From an uncultured Caldilineaceae bacterium (GTDB lineage Bacteria > Chloroflexota > Anaerolineae > Caldilineales > Caldilineaceae): 64,000 bases of DNA. This document shows positions 56,569 to 64,000 of the stretch, one piece after another (within the stretch, counting starts at the first letter, position 1; each line of letters opens with the position of its first letter). The position numbers and the translations under genes are program-made. Under the pieces are notes generated by a model that saw only the letters and a program-made list of their open reading frames with translations, did no database searches and was not told the DNA's origin. Location: NCBI GenBank assembly GCA_951812725.1, contig OX638330.1, positions 1,612,001-1,676,000 of the forward strand, written 5' to 3'.

Positions 56569-57381
56569 ATGTCAGAGATTCGTAACCGTTTGTGGCAGCA
56601 GTACCTTAGAGCATCGCAGTCGGTGAGGGAACTACCTCCGGGCCCCCCCGCTACAGGGGAAGTGGTGCCGTTGCCTCCAGCCGTCGACTTGGAGCAGCTG
56701 AGAGGAACGCGGACAATATTAGTGCATGGCTACAAGGATGACGCCTCGGTCTTCGAACCACTTGCTTCTTATCTGACCGAGCTGGGCCTGAAGTCGTACG
56801 CGGTATCGCTCGCGCCCAGTGACTGCAGCGTCCCCTTGGAGACGCTCGCTCAACAGTTGGAAACGTTCATTGAAAGAAATTTTCTCAGCCGGCAAGAACT
56901 GGACTTTGTTGGGTTCAGCCTGGGGGGCATAGTTACCCGATACTACCTTCAACGGATGGGAGGCCTGGCTCGCACAAATCGCTTTCTGACGGTGGCAGCC
57001 CCGCATCACGGCACCTGGCTCGCCTACGCCAGCAACCTGCCGGCCGCGATTCAGTTACGCCCCAACAGCGATTTCCTTCTCGACTTGAATGCCGATGCTG
57101 AAAGTTTGGCCGGCGTTCAGTTCACTTCAATTTGGAGCCCTTTCGACTTGATGATCCTGCCTTCTCTCAGCTCCCGCATGCCCATAGGAGAAAACCTGCT
57201 GGTTTGGTCCTTGCAGCACCAGGGGTTAATAACAAGCCCGCGCGGAATCAGTGCCATCGCAGAACAGTTGCTTACCGGTAGCAAGAACATGCCGGCGTTC
57301 GCTTCCTCTGAAAATGAGAGTCCACCAGCGTTTGACAGTCGAGCGACGGGCGAGGGCCTTGAGCTTCAAGGACAGCGCTGA
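56569..57381 (+). CDS. Lipase/esterase of the alpha/beta-hydrolase fold
   Basis: A 270-residue protein from ATG 56569 (GAGGAG upstream; GTG 56533 is an alternative). The oxyanion stretch TILVHGYKDDASVF near residue 55, the nucleophile elbow VGFSLGGIVTRYYLQ near 120 and APHHGTWLAYASN near 145 place it with triacylglycerol-lipase/PGAP1-type enzymes. A likely late histidine is in SLQHQGLI. No signal peptide is apparent, so it may act in the cytoplasm. Substrate unknown. Confidence 0.85.
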   Translation: MSEIRNRLWQQYLRASQSVRELPPGPPATGEVVPLPPAVDLEQLRGTRTILVHGYKDDASVFEPLASYLTELGLKSYAVSLAPSDCSVPLETLAQQLETFIERNFLSRQELDFVGFSLGGIVTRYYLQRMGGLARTNRFLTVAAPHHGTWLAYASNLPAAIQLRPNSDFLLDLNADAESLAGVQFTSIWSPFDLMILPSLSSRMPIGENLLVWSLQHQGLITSPRGISAIAEQLLTGSKNMPAFASSENESPPAFDSRATGEGLELQGQR

Positions 57382-57407
57382 TTCTCAACGATCGGTACAG
57401 CAGTAAA

Positions 57408-58088
57408 TTAGTGCTCCTCGGCGCCGGACGAAACAGGATTCTGTCCGACCGCCTCATGAAATCTTCGCAGTAACAGTTTCACCTTATCAGGATCCCTTAT
57501 TCCGCGCTGGGACTCAACACCACTGCAAAGGTCTATCCCATAGGGCTTCACGGTGTGAATGGCGTCAGCGATGTTGTCGGGATCGATTCCGCCGGCAAGG
57601 AAGATTGGGACCTCCGTCTGTTGCTTTAGCGCAGCGATCGCGGCCCAATTCCCAACTTTTCCTGTGCCGCCCAATCTCACTTTTCCTTCACTTGCATCAA
57701 CCGAATCAACCAGCAGCGCGTCTGCACCGGCATCAGCGTACTCTGCCGGCGTAGCCTGCCCGTCCACGATCGGAAGATGAACTGTTTTCCAGATTTCGCA
57801 CGAAAGAGAACTCTTCAATTCTGATACCAGCGCCGGCGGTTCATGGCAGAGAAGCTGGAGCGCGTGAGGGCGAAGGGTATGGGCGACCTCTTGCGCAAAC
57901 GACGCGCTTGGGTTACACAGCAAGATGACGTTCCTCACTTCGGAAGCCTCTGCTACTTCCTTGGCCTCTTCCAAACTCAGGCTACGCTCTGTCCAGTCCA
58001 CGTCAATCAGAATGCCGCAGAAGTCTGCGCGCCTCGCCAGACGGGCATCGCCGGCACTCGTTGTCCCGCACAACTTGAGAACTGTCAT
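57408..58088 (-). CDS. trpF: Phosphoribosylanthranilate isomerase (TrpF)
   Basis: A 226-residue TIM-barrel protein. The motifs KLCGTTS at the N-terminus (the catalytic cysteine), LAGGIDPDNIADAI near residue 165 and GIDLCSGVESQRGIRDPDKV near 185 (catalytic aspartate and phosphate site) match TrpF, an Amadori isomerase in tryptophan synthesis. It stands away from other trp genes, beside a beta-RFAP-synthase-like gene. A different or second role in the same pathway as that gene is possible but only inferred. Confidence 0.9.
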   Translation of the reverse strand: MTVLKLCGTTSAGDARLARRADFCGILIDVDWTERSLSLEEAKEVAEASEVRNVILLCNPSASFAQEVAHTLRPHALQLLCHEPPALVSELKSSLSCEIWKTVHLPIVDGQATPAEYADAGADALLVDSVDASEGKVRLGGTGKVGNWAAIAALKQQTEVPIFLAGGIDPDNIADAIHTVKPYGIDLCSGVESQRGIRDPDKVKLLLRRFHEAVGQNPVSSGAEEH

Positions 58089-58185
58089 CTCCCTCGCTCC
58101 GCTCCTGGCTTGCTCTTCGTTAGTGCTTTGACGCCATTACATTCCTGCCGTGGTAGTCTCGGACAGCACAAGACTCGATTTCTAC

Positions 58186-59196
58186 TCAGTCGGGAACAGG
58201 CGCGATCTGTCTGAATCCAACATTGTTCGCGGTGGTAAGGAAGGCTTCCCCGCCGCCGTTTGAGGCCAGCCAGCTTTCTGCCTTATCGCGCAGCGCCTTG
58301 AGGTCGTGACCGAAAGCGAATAGCGTCGGTCCCCAGCTGCTCATACCCACGCCTATGCCCCCGTTGTCACGAAGAAATCTGGCACACTCTGCGATCAGGG
58401 GTCCTTGCGTCTCCGCTTCGAAAACCTTGAATCCGTAGCTCTGGAACGCGTCCATGGCCGCGCCGAAAGTCGAGAGATCCTCCTCCAGAACTGCAGGCAG
58501 CATCTGCGCAAGGAGGATACGGCACATCTTTTCCACGTCACGAGCGGGCACCGGACAGGCTTCCTCGAAGAGGTCGCGTTCACGGTCACCGCTGGCGCCC
58601 TCACCCTGCGGAATGACGACTAGGACGTCCCAGGCAGGGAAATCATAGTGCAGTAGAATTGGCGGAGGCGGGACGCCTACAGAGGCTGATGAGGGCGAGT
58701 AACCGCTCTTGCTCCCCTCCCCCTGCCGAAACCGATGGCCGCCATCCAAAATGAAACCGCCGTGTTGGATTGCCCCTATTCCAATACCTGAGGTTCCCCC
58801 CCGGCCCACTACTGCAGCGATCTCCCGAGCGCTGGGCGCCAAACCGTAGAGCGCGCTCACAGCTATTCCCGCACCTACCAATGTTTGAGATGCGCTGCCG
58901 AGGCCCGAATGCGGCCTGGCCCTCTCCTGAACGGCTATTGTTGCCCCTGGCAATTCGAACTTGCTGCAGACAGCGGCGACAGCTGCGTTCAAGCGCGGTT
59001 CAAAGCCTGGCTCCATCGGACAGGAGGTTTCGCAGGTATGGCCAGGCCTGGCGCCAATTCGGGTGCTTGGCTGCTCGAGCGCCAGACCGATCCCACCATC
59101 TATTCGACCCAGGCCCCCATGCAGATCGAGTAGCCCGAAGTGAAGCCTGGCAGGCGTCTGAATTACAATCTCATTCACTTTGGCATCAATACTCAA
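58186..59196 (-). CDS. Beta-ribofuranosylaminobenzene 5'-phosphate synthase-like GHMP protein
   Basis: About 336 residues from TTG 59196 (GGGAAAGG upstream). It opens with TPARLHFGLLDLHGGLGRIDG, the hallmark of beta-RFAP synthase, the first committed enzyme of methanopterin synthesis (joins PRPP-derived ribose phosphate to 4-hydroxybenzoate). PHSGLGSASQTLVGAGIAVS near residue 105 is the GHMP phosphate-binding loop, and GMSSWGPTLFAF near 290 is a family feature. Methanopterin is typical of methanogens and methylotrophs, so its presence here is notable. Confidence 0.85.
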   Translation of the reverse strand: MSIDAKVNEIVIQTPARLHFGLLDLHGGLGRIDGGIGLALEQPSTRIGARPGHTCETSCPMEPGFEPRLNAAVAAVCSKFELPGATIAVQERARPHSGLGSASQTLVGAGIAVSALYGLAPSAREIAAVVGRGGTSGIGIGAIQHGGFILDGGHRFRQGEGSKSGYSPSSASVGVPPPPILLHYDFPAWDVLVVIPQGEGASGDRERDLFEEACPVPARDVEKMCRILLAQMLPAVLEEDLSTFGAAMDAFQSYGFKVFEAETQGPLIAECARFLRDNGGIGVGMSSWGPTLFAFGHDLKALRDKAESWLASNGGGEAFLTTANNVGFRQIAPVPD

Positions 59197-59256
59197 TAGT
59201 AACCTTTCCCGCAAATCCTTCTCACTTCAGGGGCAAGAACTAACCATTTCCCGTTC

Positions 59257-59542
59257 GTAACTACTCAGCCGCAACTGATTCGCAACCCTGAACGAGGCGA
59301 GCAAAGGCGTTCTTTCTCCCCACATTGTTGTATTTTGGGCGGTCGGCCGCAAGCGGCCTCCCTTGTGCAGGGGCTGCGCCCCCGCAACGCCCCCCTACAA
59401 AACCATGCCTCACCGACCGTGTGCCTTCTTCGCAACGTGTCGGCTAGCGAGCATGGCGACGGCTGTACACCAGTTACGTCACCAAGAGCCTGAATGGTTC
59501 CAGCGACGGCTGGCTGGTCAACTGCTGTGGCTTAGTAGTTTC
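59257..59542 (-). mobile_element. MITE copy G with intact 8 bp target duplication
   Basis: A 286 bp element in reverse orientation. Plus-strand ends are GTAACTACTCAGCC (59257-59270) and GGCTTAGTAGTTTC (59529-59542). The flanks TCCCGTTC (59249-59256) and TCCCGTTC (59543-59550) are identical. The core hairpin on the plus strand is GGCCGCAAGCGGCC. Confidence 0.97.
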
Positions 59543-59589
59543 TCCCGTTCCGTGAAACAGGTCAACGCCGACATTTGTCCGCGGCGCGG

Positions 59590-62565
59590 TCAGATAGTCT
59601 CACCCATTTTTATGGCCTGTGTCACCTGCGAACGCATCAACGATATGGTCATCAGGGCCGTCGAGCCAACGTAAAGCAAACTTAGGATGACATAGACCTG
59701 GTAGACCCGCGGCCATGCGATTTGCGGCGCCAGTGGCAGTAGCGTCGGCATCGGGTCGATTCCATGCTGCAGATAGGGGATGAACGCGCCGCTGGTCCAG
59801 ATGCCGACTCCTGTGCCAACAGCCAGCCCAAAGAATAGTAAAACGACCAGCTCCCATCCCATAAAAGAGATGACCTCGCGCTGCGTGAACCCCAAGGCGC
59901 GCAGCACGCCTGTCTCAATTGCCCGATCTCGATACGAGGAAACAGTGTAAAGGATGAACCCCAGAATCGTCAGTAGCGTGCAGGCTATGAATCCGATCGA
60001 AAGCAGTCCAACTATCCCCTGGAACTCCGGACGGCGCAGCGCTTGGGCTACCCAGGGCCCGGGCGCCTCCCAGCCCAAAATGCGAAAACCTCTTTCGCTT
60101 AACTCATTCTCGATCCTGTTATAGTCCGGGTTAGATTCGGTCCTCAGCCACACATCGAAAGGGAACTGACCGCCGGCGCGCTCGAAAACATAATCCAGGT
60201 TGCCAACGATAACCGGTCCTTCTTCAGGTTGCCAGGTGGGGAAACGGTTGAAGCTGCCTACGATCTGAAAATCGATTGGCGCCTCCAACCAGGTAAGTTC
60301 CTTGCGTTGCTCAGGAATCGACACTATCACTCGAAGGTCATCCCCTTGTTTCAGGACCATTTGCCGCAAGAAACTGTTAGGAACGAGTACGCCATTTGGG
60401 GTCACGGCCAGGGCGTTCATCAAGGATCCGAGGCTGCTACTTGCGAAGTCGCGCCGCCAAAAGCCAACTTCGGGAAAGTCGATCCGGTCGATGCCGATGA
60501 ACTGTCCGCCGGTTTTCCATTGGGCGACCTCTGCAAGTGCCTTGTATCTACCCACCCTTGCCACAGCCTGCACACCGGTTGCGTGCCTGTGTTCGCTGAC
60601 TGGCAGAAAGGACCACGTCGTATAGCCTTCCGAGGAAGACGACATCTGCTGGATGGACTCAGTGTCTGCTCCTTCCGTCCTGCCAGCAGGCGAAATCCCC
60701 AAGGGATCGACTTCGATGCTTTCTCCCACTTCGGTCAGACGCATATCGGCCCCAAATCGGTAACGCACCTGTTCTGCGATCTGTTGACTCATTGTTTGGG
60801 CCAGCGAAGCCGTAAACACAGCCATGCTGAGCGTCAATATCAGTAGCAGCAAGGGGATCCGATATGTTGCTGATGAACGTGCAAGCCGGCGCATTGCTAG
60901 CAATAGTCCAAGTGCATTCAACTGCCTGGCCCCCCAGGAAGTCGCATACATCAAAGGAGTGAGGACGCGCACGCTCAAAAGCGCGAAGCCGAGAAGCCAA
61001 AGAACGGGAGTAATGAAGAGTAAAGGGTCGAGCACGGGAACATCTGTGAGGTCGCTGCCAGCCCCCAAGGAAACGATGCTGCCCTGGCTTTGCAGTCTGA
61101 ACATTCCGTACACGGCTGCCAGAAGTACAAGAATGTCGATGCCGATTCCATGTAGCCAGCTGGCGTGCCCGCGGGCGCGCTCTCTGCGGTAGGATGCCAG
61201 TGTGTGGCGCGTCGCCGCCAGTGTGGGCAACATAATAAGGAGCAGAGCCAGCCCGACCGTCAGCAGCGCAATGCGTTCCACCGATTCGGTGATCGTCATC
61301 GTCAGTGACTCTGAACCACTGAATTCGAGAAATCCCTGCGTCCTGTCAATGATCCGAGCTATACTGCTGCCCACCGGCAAACCCCCGGCCCAGGCGGCGC
61401 TTCCCATTACCGCCCCTTCTATCACCACCATGGAAGCAATCTGGGCGACAGACGCCCCTCGACTGCGCAACAGGGAGATTTCGGCCCGGCGTCTTTCGAC
61501 GTAAACGCCGGCGACGAGCCAAAGATAGGCAACGATAGAGCCGAAAATCGGCAACGCGATCACAAAGAGCGACTGCGTCAGCGCCTGGGCGGAGCGCTGG
61601 TACCTTCTGAGCCCCGAGTCGCTCGGAGCCACCAGCAGCGATGTGCCCGGCAGCAAGGCGCCGGACCTCTGATCGACCCTTTGAAGCCGTTCCAGAAATG
61701 CGTTCGCTTGCCTGACCTCGAACGATTCGCCATCCAGAACCATGTACCATGCGCCGACCGCGATCTCTCCCTGCAGTGCAGTGCCGATCTGCCGGCTGAA
61801 TCCCGCTTCGGAGACCAGCAGCTGTTTCCTGATCAGAGAGAATGGATTGTAGAACCAGTATTCTTCCTGGCGGTTCGTCATCTGCCAGACCCCAACTACC
61901 ACGAAAGGGATCTGGCTCTGCAATTTGTTGGAATCGGCGTCCTCTTCAGAGAGCGCAATGAAGGTCTCCCCGACCTGCCAACCCATCTGTTGGGCCAGCG
62001 TTCCGTTTATGATCACCTCGACCGGAGCGGATCTGTCCGAAAACAGACCCGTGCTGGCAGGGAATCGCCCTTCCAAAATTGTGATGTGTTGCTCGAGGTC
62101 GCTTTGGAATGCAAAGCTCAGTTCAACCGGGGCGTTGCGGCCGGTCGCCTGTGCGTCTGTATCCTGAGGAAATATGGGGAATGGAACAGTCTGAAAGTAG
62201 CGGACATCGATTATGCGGGGCAGCCCGAGGTCGCCGGCGGCCTGCTTTGTCAGAAAGGTGTCGACCGAACTGACGTCCTCCCACTCGGCGTATCCATGTT
62301 TGGCTCCCAGAAAATGAAACATGAATGCAAAGGGAGGGTAATTCTTGGTCTTTTCGTGCAGCTCCTTGCGCAACAGACGGACGTAGACGGCGTTGCTGTA
62401 GGTGGGAATGCTGGTTGTGAAGGCGACCGCCGCCAGCAGCCCCAGGGCTATTGCAATTGCCAGCCAAGCCTCAACTTTCAAACGCTTGACCGCAAGCAAT
62501 ACGGGGCTGAACGCCGGGCCGATTCGTTTGGAAAACTGTGCCCGTATCCGCCTCAACATTGCCAT
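59590..62565 (-). CDS. FtsX-family ABC transporter permease
   Basis: A 991-residue membrane protein. A cytoplasmic start and first helix (residues 30-55) are followed by a large extracytoplasmic MacB-like part, then a first FtsX core near residues 340-460 (ALPIFGSIVAYLWLVAGVYV, RRRAEISLLRSRGASVAQIA). A second core ends the chain (RDRAIETGVLRALGFTQREV, LVVLLFFGLAVGTGVG). This is the two-FtsX layout of LolCE/MacB-like or lipid/peptide exporters. It starts 1 bp after the sugar-type ATPase stop, so it is coupled to an unexpected partner. Confidence 0.88.
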   Translation of the reverse strand: MAMLRRIRAQFSKRIGPAFSPVLLAVKRLKVEAWLAIAIALGLLAAVAFTTSIPTYSNAVYVRLLRKELHEKTKNYPPFAFMFHFLGAKHGYAEWEDVSSVDTFLTKQAAGDLGLPRIIDVRYFQTVPFPIFPQDTDAQATGRNAPVELSFAFQSDLEQHITILEGRFPASTGLFSDRSAPVEVIINGTLAQQMGWQVGETFIALSEEDADSNKLQSQIPFVVVGVWQMTNRQEEYWFYNPFSLIRKQLLVSEAGFSRQIGTALQGEIAVGAWYMVLDGESFEVRQANAFLERLQRVDQRSGALLPGTSLLVAPSDSGLRRYQRSAQALTQSLFVIALPIFGSIVAYLWLVAGVYVERRRAEISLLRSRGASVAQIASMVVIEGAVMGSAAWAGGLPVGSSIARIIDRTQGFLEFSGSESLTMTITESVERIALLTVGLALLLIMLPTLAATRHTLASYRRERARGHASWLHGIGIDILVLLAAVYGMFRLQSQGSIVSLGAGSDLTDVPVLDPLLFITPVLWLLGFALLSVRVLTPLMYATSWGARQLNALGLLLAMRRLARSSATYRIPLLLLILTLSMAVFTASLAQTMSQQIAEQVRYRFGADMRLTEVGESIEVDPLGISPAGRTEGADTESIQQMSSSSEGYTTWSFLPVSEHRHATGVQAVARVGRYKALAEVAQWKTGGQFIGIDRIDFPEVGFWRRDFASSSLGSLMNALAVTPNGVLVPNSFLRQMVLKQGDDLRVIVSIPEQRKELTWLEAPIDFQIVGSFNRFPTWQPEEGPVIVGNLDYVFERAGGQFPFDVWLRTESNPDYNRIENELSERGFRILGWEAPGPWVAQALRRPEFQGIVGLLSIGFIACTLLTILGFILYTVSSYRDRAIETGVLRALGFTQREVISFMGWELVVLLFFGLAVGTGVGIWTSGAFIPYLQHGIDPMPTLLPLAPQIAWPRVYQVYVILSLLYVGSTALMTISLMRSQVTQAIKMGETI

Positions 62566-62566
62566 T

Positions 62567-63328
62567 CTAGGGCGAGCGCTTGCCCATAATCATGGCGACC
62601 ACTTCGGCCTCCGTTGCCTCATCCTTCGATCGCGTACCCAACATTTCACCATGAAACATGACCGAAATATAGTCGGCAATCTCGAATACCTGTTGAATAT
62701 TGTGACTGATAAGTATGATCGTCTTGCCCTGGCCCCGCAAGGTGTCGATCAGTTGCAAAACCTCCTGCGTCTGTTCTACACCCAACGCCGCGGTTGGCTC
62801 GTCCATGATAATAATCTCACCGCCGCGAATCAGCGCACGGCCGACCGCCACCGCCTGGCGCTGCCCGCCGGAGAGATTACGAACCATTTCACGCACGTTG
62901 GGTATGCGGGCGTGGATGTCATCGAGCACGTTGTGCGCCTGCTGCAGCATTCCCTTGTGGTCAAGGAATATCGCGCCTGGCCCGCGTGTCAACTCGCTGC
63001 CGAGGAACATGTTCATAACCACGTCACGATTTTCTACCAGCGCCAGGTCCTGATAGACCGCGGCAATTCCCAGGTTGAAGGCGCCGGCAGGCCCGCCAAT
63101 CCTGGTTTCCTCGCCGTGTACGCGGAATCCCCCGTCGTTGGGCTGCAATGCGCCGCTGATCAACTTGATTAACGTGGACTTGCCGGCGCCATTGTCACCG
63201 ACAAGAGCGTTGACGCGGCCTCGATAGACCTTCCAGCTGACCGACCGCACCGCATGGACGGCGCCAAACGATTTATCTACATCTGTTGTTTCGAGAATGA
63301 CCTCGTCACTCGCCATGACCTGCTCCAT
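62567..63328 (-). CDS. Sugar-type ABC transporter ATPase (single domain)
   Basis: A 253-residue ATPase (ATG 63328; ATG 63316 is an alternative). Walker A GDNGAGKSTLIKL, Q-loop VYQDLALVENRDVVMNMFLG, signature LSGGQRQAVAVGRALI and Walker B IIIMDEPTAALGV are typical of the RbsA/XylG/FrcA carbohydrate class. These usually have two ATPase halves; here it is single-domain. It follows the RbsC-like permease gene (19 bp gap) and precedes an FtsX-type permease gene. Confidence 0.92.
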   Translation of the reverse strand: MEQVMASDEVILETTDVDKSFGAVHAVRSVSWKVYRGRVNALVGDNGAGKSTLIKLISGALQPNDGGFRVHGEETRIGGPAGAFNLGIAAVYQDLALVENRDVVMNMFLGSELTRGPGAIFLDHKGMLQQAHNVLDDIHARIPNVREMVRNLSGGQRQAVAVGRALIRGGEIIIMDEPTAALGVEQTQEVLQLIDTLRGQGKTIILISHNIQQVFEIADYISVMFHGEMLGTRSKDEATEAEVVAMIMGKRSP

Positions 63329-63347
63329 TTTCCTTGTCTATAAGAAT

Positions 63348-64000
63348 CTAAGACATACGCGCCCGCAACACACTTAGTATGACAGCAAATACCAGGGCGA
63401 AACCCCGGACCACCAGAATGATGCCGGTCGGCACATCCATCAATTGAAGACCATTGCCAAGAATGGTCAGGAAGAGCACCGCCACGAGATTGCGCTCAAT
63501 GCGGCCGACCCCGCCGAAAAGACTGAATCCTCCCAACAGAACAGCGGTGAGCGCGGTAACGAAATCGACACTGCCTGCGATCGCAAGCCCAAACAAGGCA
63601 GACTGTTTTGCCCTTGCAGTCACGAGAATGGCAGTCAACGCCGCTGTCAGTGCTGAAATGACCAAGGCAACGCGGATCACTCTGTCGACCGGTACGCCGC
63701 TCAGGAGCGCGGCGCGATAATCTGCACCGGTGGCGTAAATGTGGGCGCCAAGTTTAGTCTGCGTCAGCATGACCCAGCCGACGATGTAGCAGAGAAACAT
63801 GATCCAGACCGAAGAAGGGATGCCGAATACGCGTATGAAAACGGTTTCCTGCAGCCCCTCACGTGCGATCGTTATAGTTTGGCCCCCGCTGAGAAACAGT
63901 GCGATAGCAATCATAACGCCCTGCGTTGCCAATGTCGCCACAAAGGCGACGATCTTGCCATTTACAACGATAAGACCGTTAAAGAGGCCGGCTGCGATTC
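63348..64000 (-). CDS. RbsC-like sugar ABC transporter permease, C-terminal part (cut by window edge)
   Basis: The frame runs from the window edge at 64000 to a stop at 63348, about 217 codons. The beginning reads AAGLFNGLIVVNGKIVAFVA at the edge, followed by TLATQGVMIAIALFLSGGQT. The EAA-like region is GADYRAALLSGVPVDRV, and the last helices include GGFSLFGGVGRIERNLVAV. This is the branched RbsC/YtfT class of carbohydrate permease. It forms an operon with the sugar ATPase. Confidence 0.93.
   Translation of the reverse strand, partial: IAAGLFNGLIVVNGKIVAFVATLATQGVMIAIALFLSGGQTITIAREGLQETVFIRVFGIPSSVWIMFLCYIVGWVMLTQTKLGAHIYATGADYRAALLSGVPVDRVIRVALVISALTAALTAILVTARAKQSALFGLAIAGSVDFVTALTAVLLGGFSLFGGVGRIERNLVAVLFLTILGNGLQLMDVPTGIILVVRGFALVFAVILSVLRARMS

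Overview
The window looks like chromosomal DNA of a Chloroflexota bacterium, probably the Caldilineae/Anaerolineae side. This is inference from gene content: an opp transporter whose binding protein carries a GF-D-DGDG-LN motif, a UPF0182 protein, a T-box serS leader, CrtB/CruF-type carotenoid genes, GH4 and UxuA sugar enzymes, and no outer-membrane genes. Most genes are housekeeping or catabolic and moderately GC-rich. There is no rRNA, CRISPR array, prophage or complete insertion sequence.

Layout. 1-9 kb: an EF-G-like GTPase (cut by the window edge), an acyl-CoA dehydrogenase, a SIS-domain protein, a lipoprotein with a duplicated domain, TrmI, a PHP phosphoesterase and a nucleotidyltransferase. 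9-16 kb: a giant UPF0182 membrane protein, a DinB-like protein overlapping a sugar-dehydrogenase-like SDR, and a penicillin-acylase-family hydrolase. 16.4-18.5 kb: on the minus strand, a serine T-box leader, serS, tRNA-Ser(TGA), tRNA-Ser(GCT), tRNA-Arg(GCG) and a terminator. 18.6-27 kb: a long minus-strand run with a DapA-like aldolase, UxuA, a nucleoside hydrolase, then CHAD, HD, sulfatase, YceI and a PPK1-like protein that lacks its catalytic half. 28-32 kb: the ATP-grasp, alpha-E and transglutaminase trio, and a NIPSNAP protein. 32-45 kb: a GH4 glycosidase and an opp-type peptide transporter operon (D, A, B, C, F). The operon is interrupted between oppB and oppC by a toxin/immunity-like pair (PT-TG plus AHH/HNH protein, then an Imm11-like protein) and carries a six-haem cytochrome gene between oppC and oppF. 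46-54.3 kb: a carotenoid locus with crtB divergent from a CarH/LitR-type regulator, followed by lycopene cyclase, a secreted protein, cruF, plsY, a CruC-like glycosyltransferase and a phosphopantetheinyl transferase. 54.4-59.2 kb: small membrane proteins, Bcp, a lipase, TrpF and a beta-RFAP-synthase-like protein. 59.6-64 kb: an FtsX-type permease joined to a sugar-type ABC ATPase and an RbsC-like permease (cut by the window edge).

The main cross-cutting signal is a family of seven non-autonomous, roughly 290-310 bp elements (MITEs) spread over the window. They have 14 bp terminal inverted repeats (consensus GTAACTACTMAGCC). Two copies have perfect 8 bp target duplications, and two others have 6/8 matches. 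One element is inserted inside another, and the core hairpin shows compensatory changes. The ends (GTAA, 8 bp duplication) fit the IS66 family, but no transposase is present here. The most unusual locus is the toxin/immunity pair within the opp operon, because the toxin-like protein contains a segment that resembles the operon's own substrate-binding protein.
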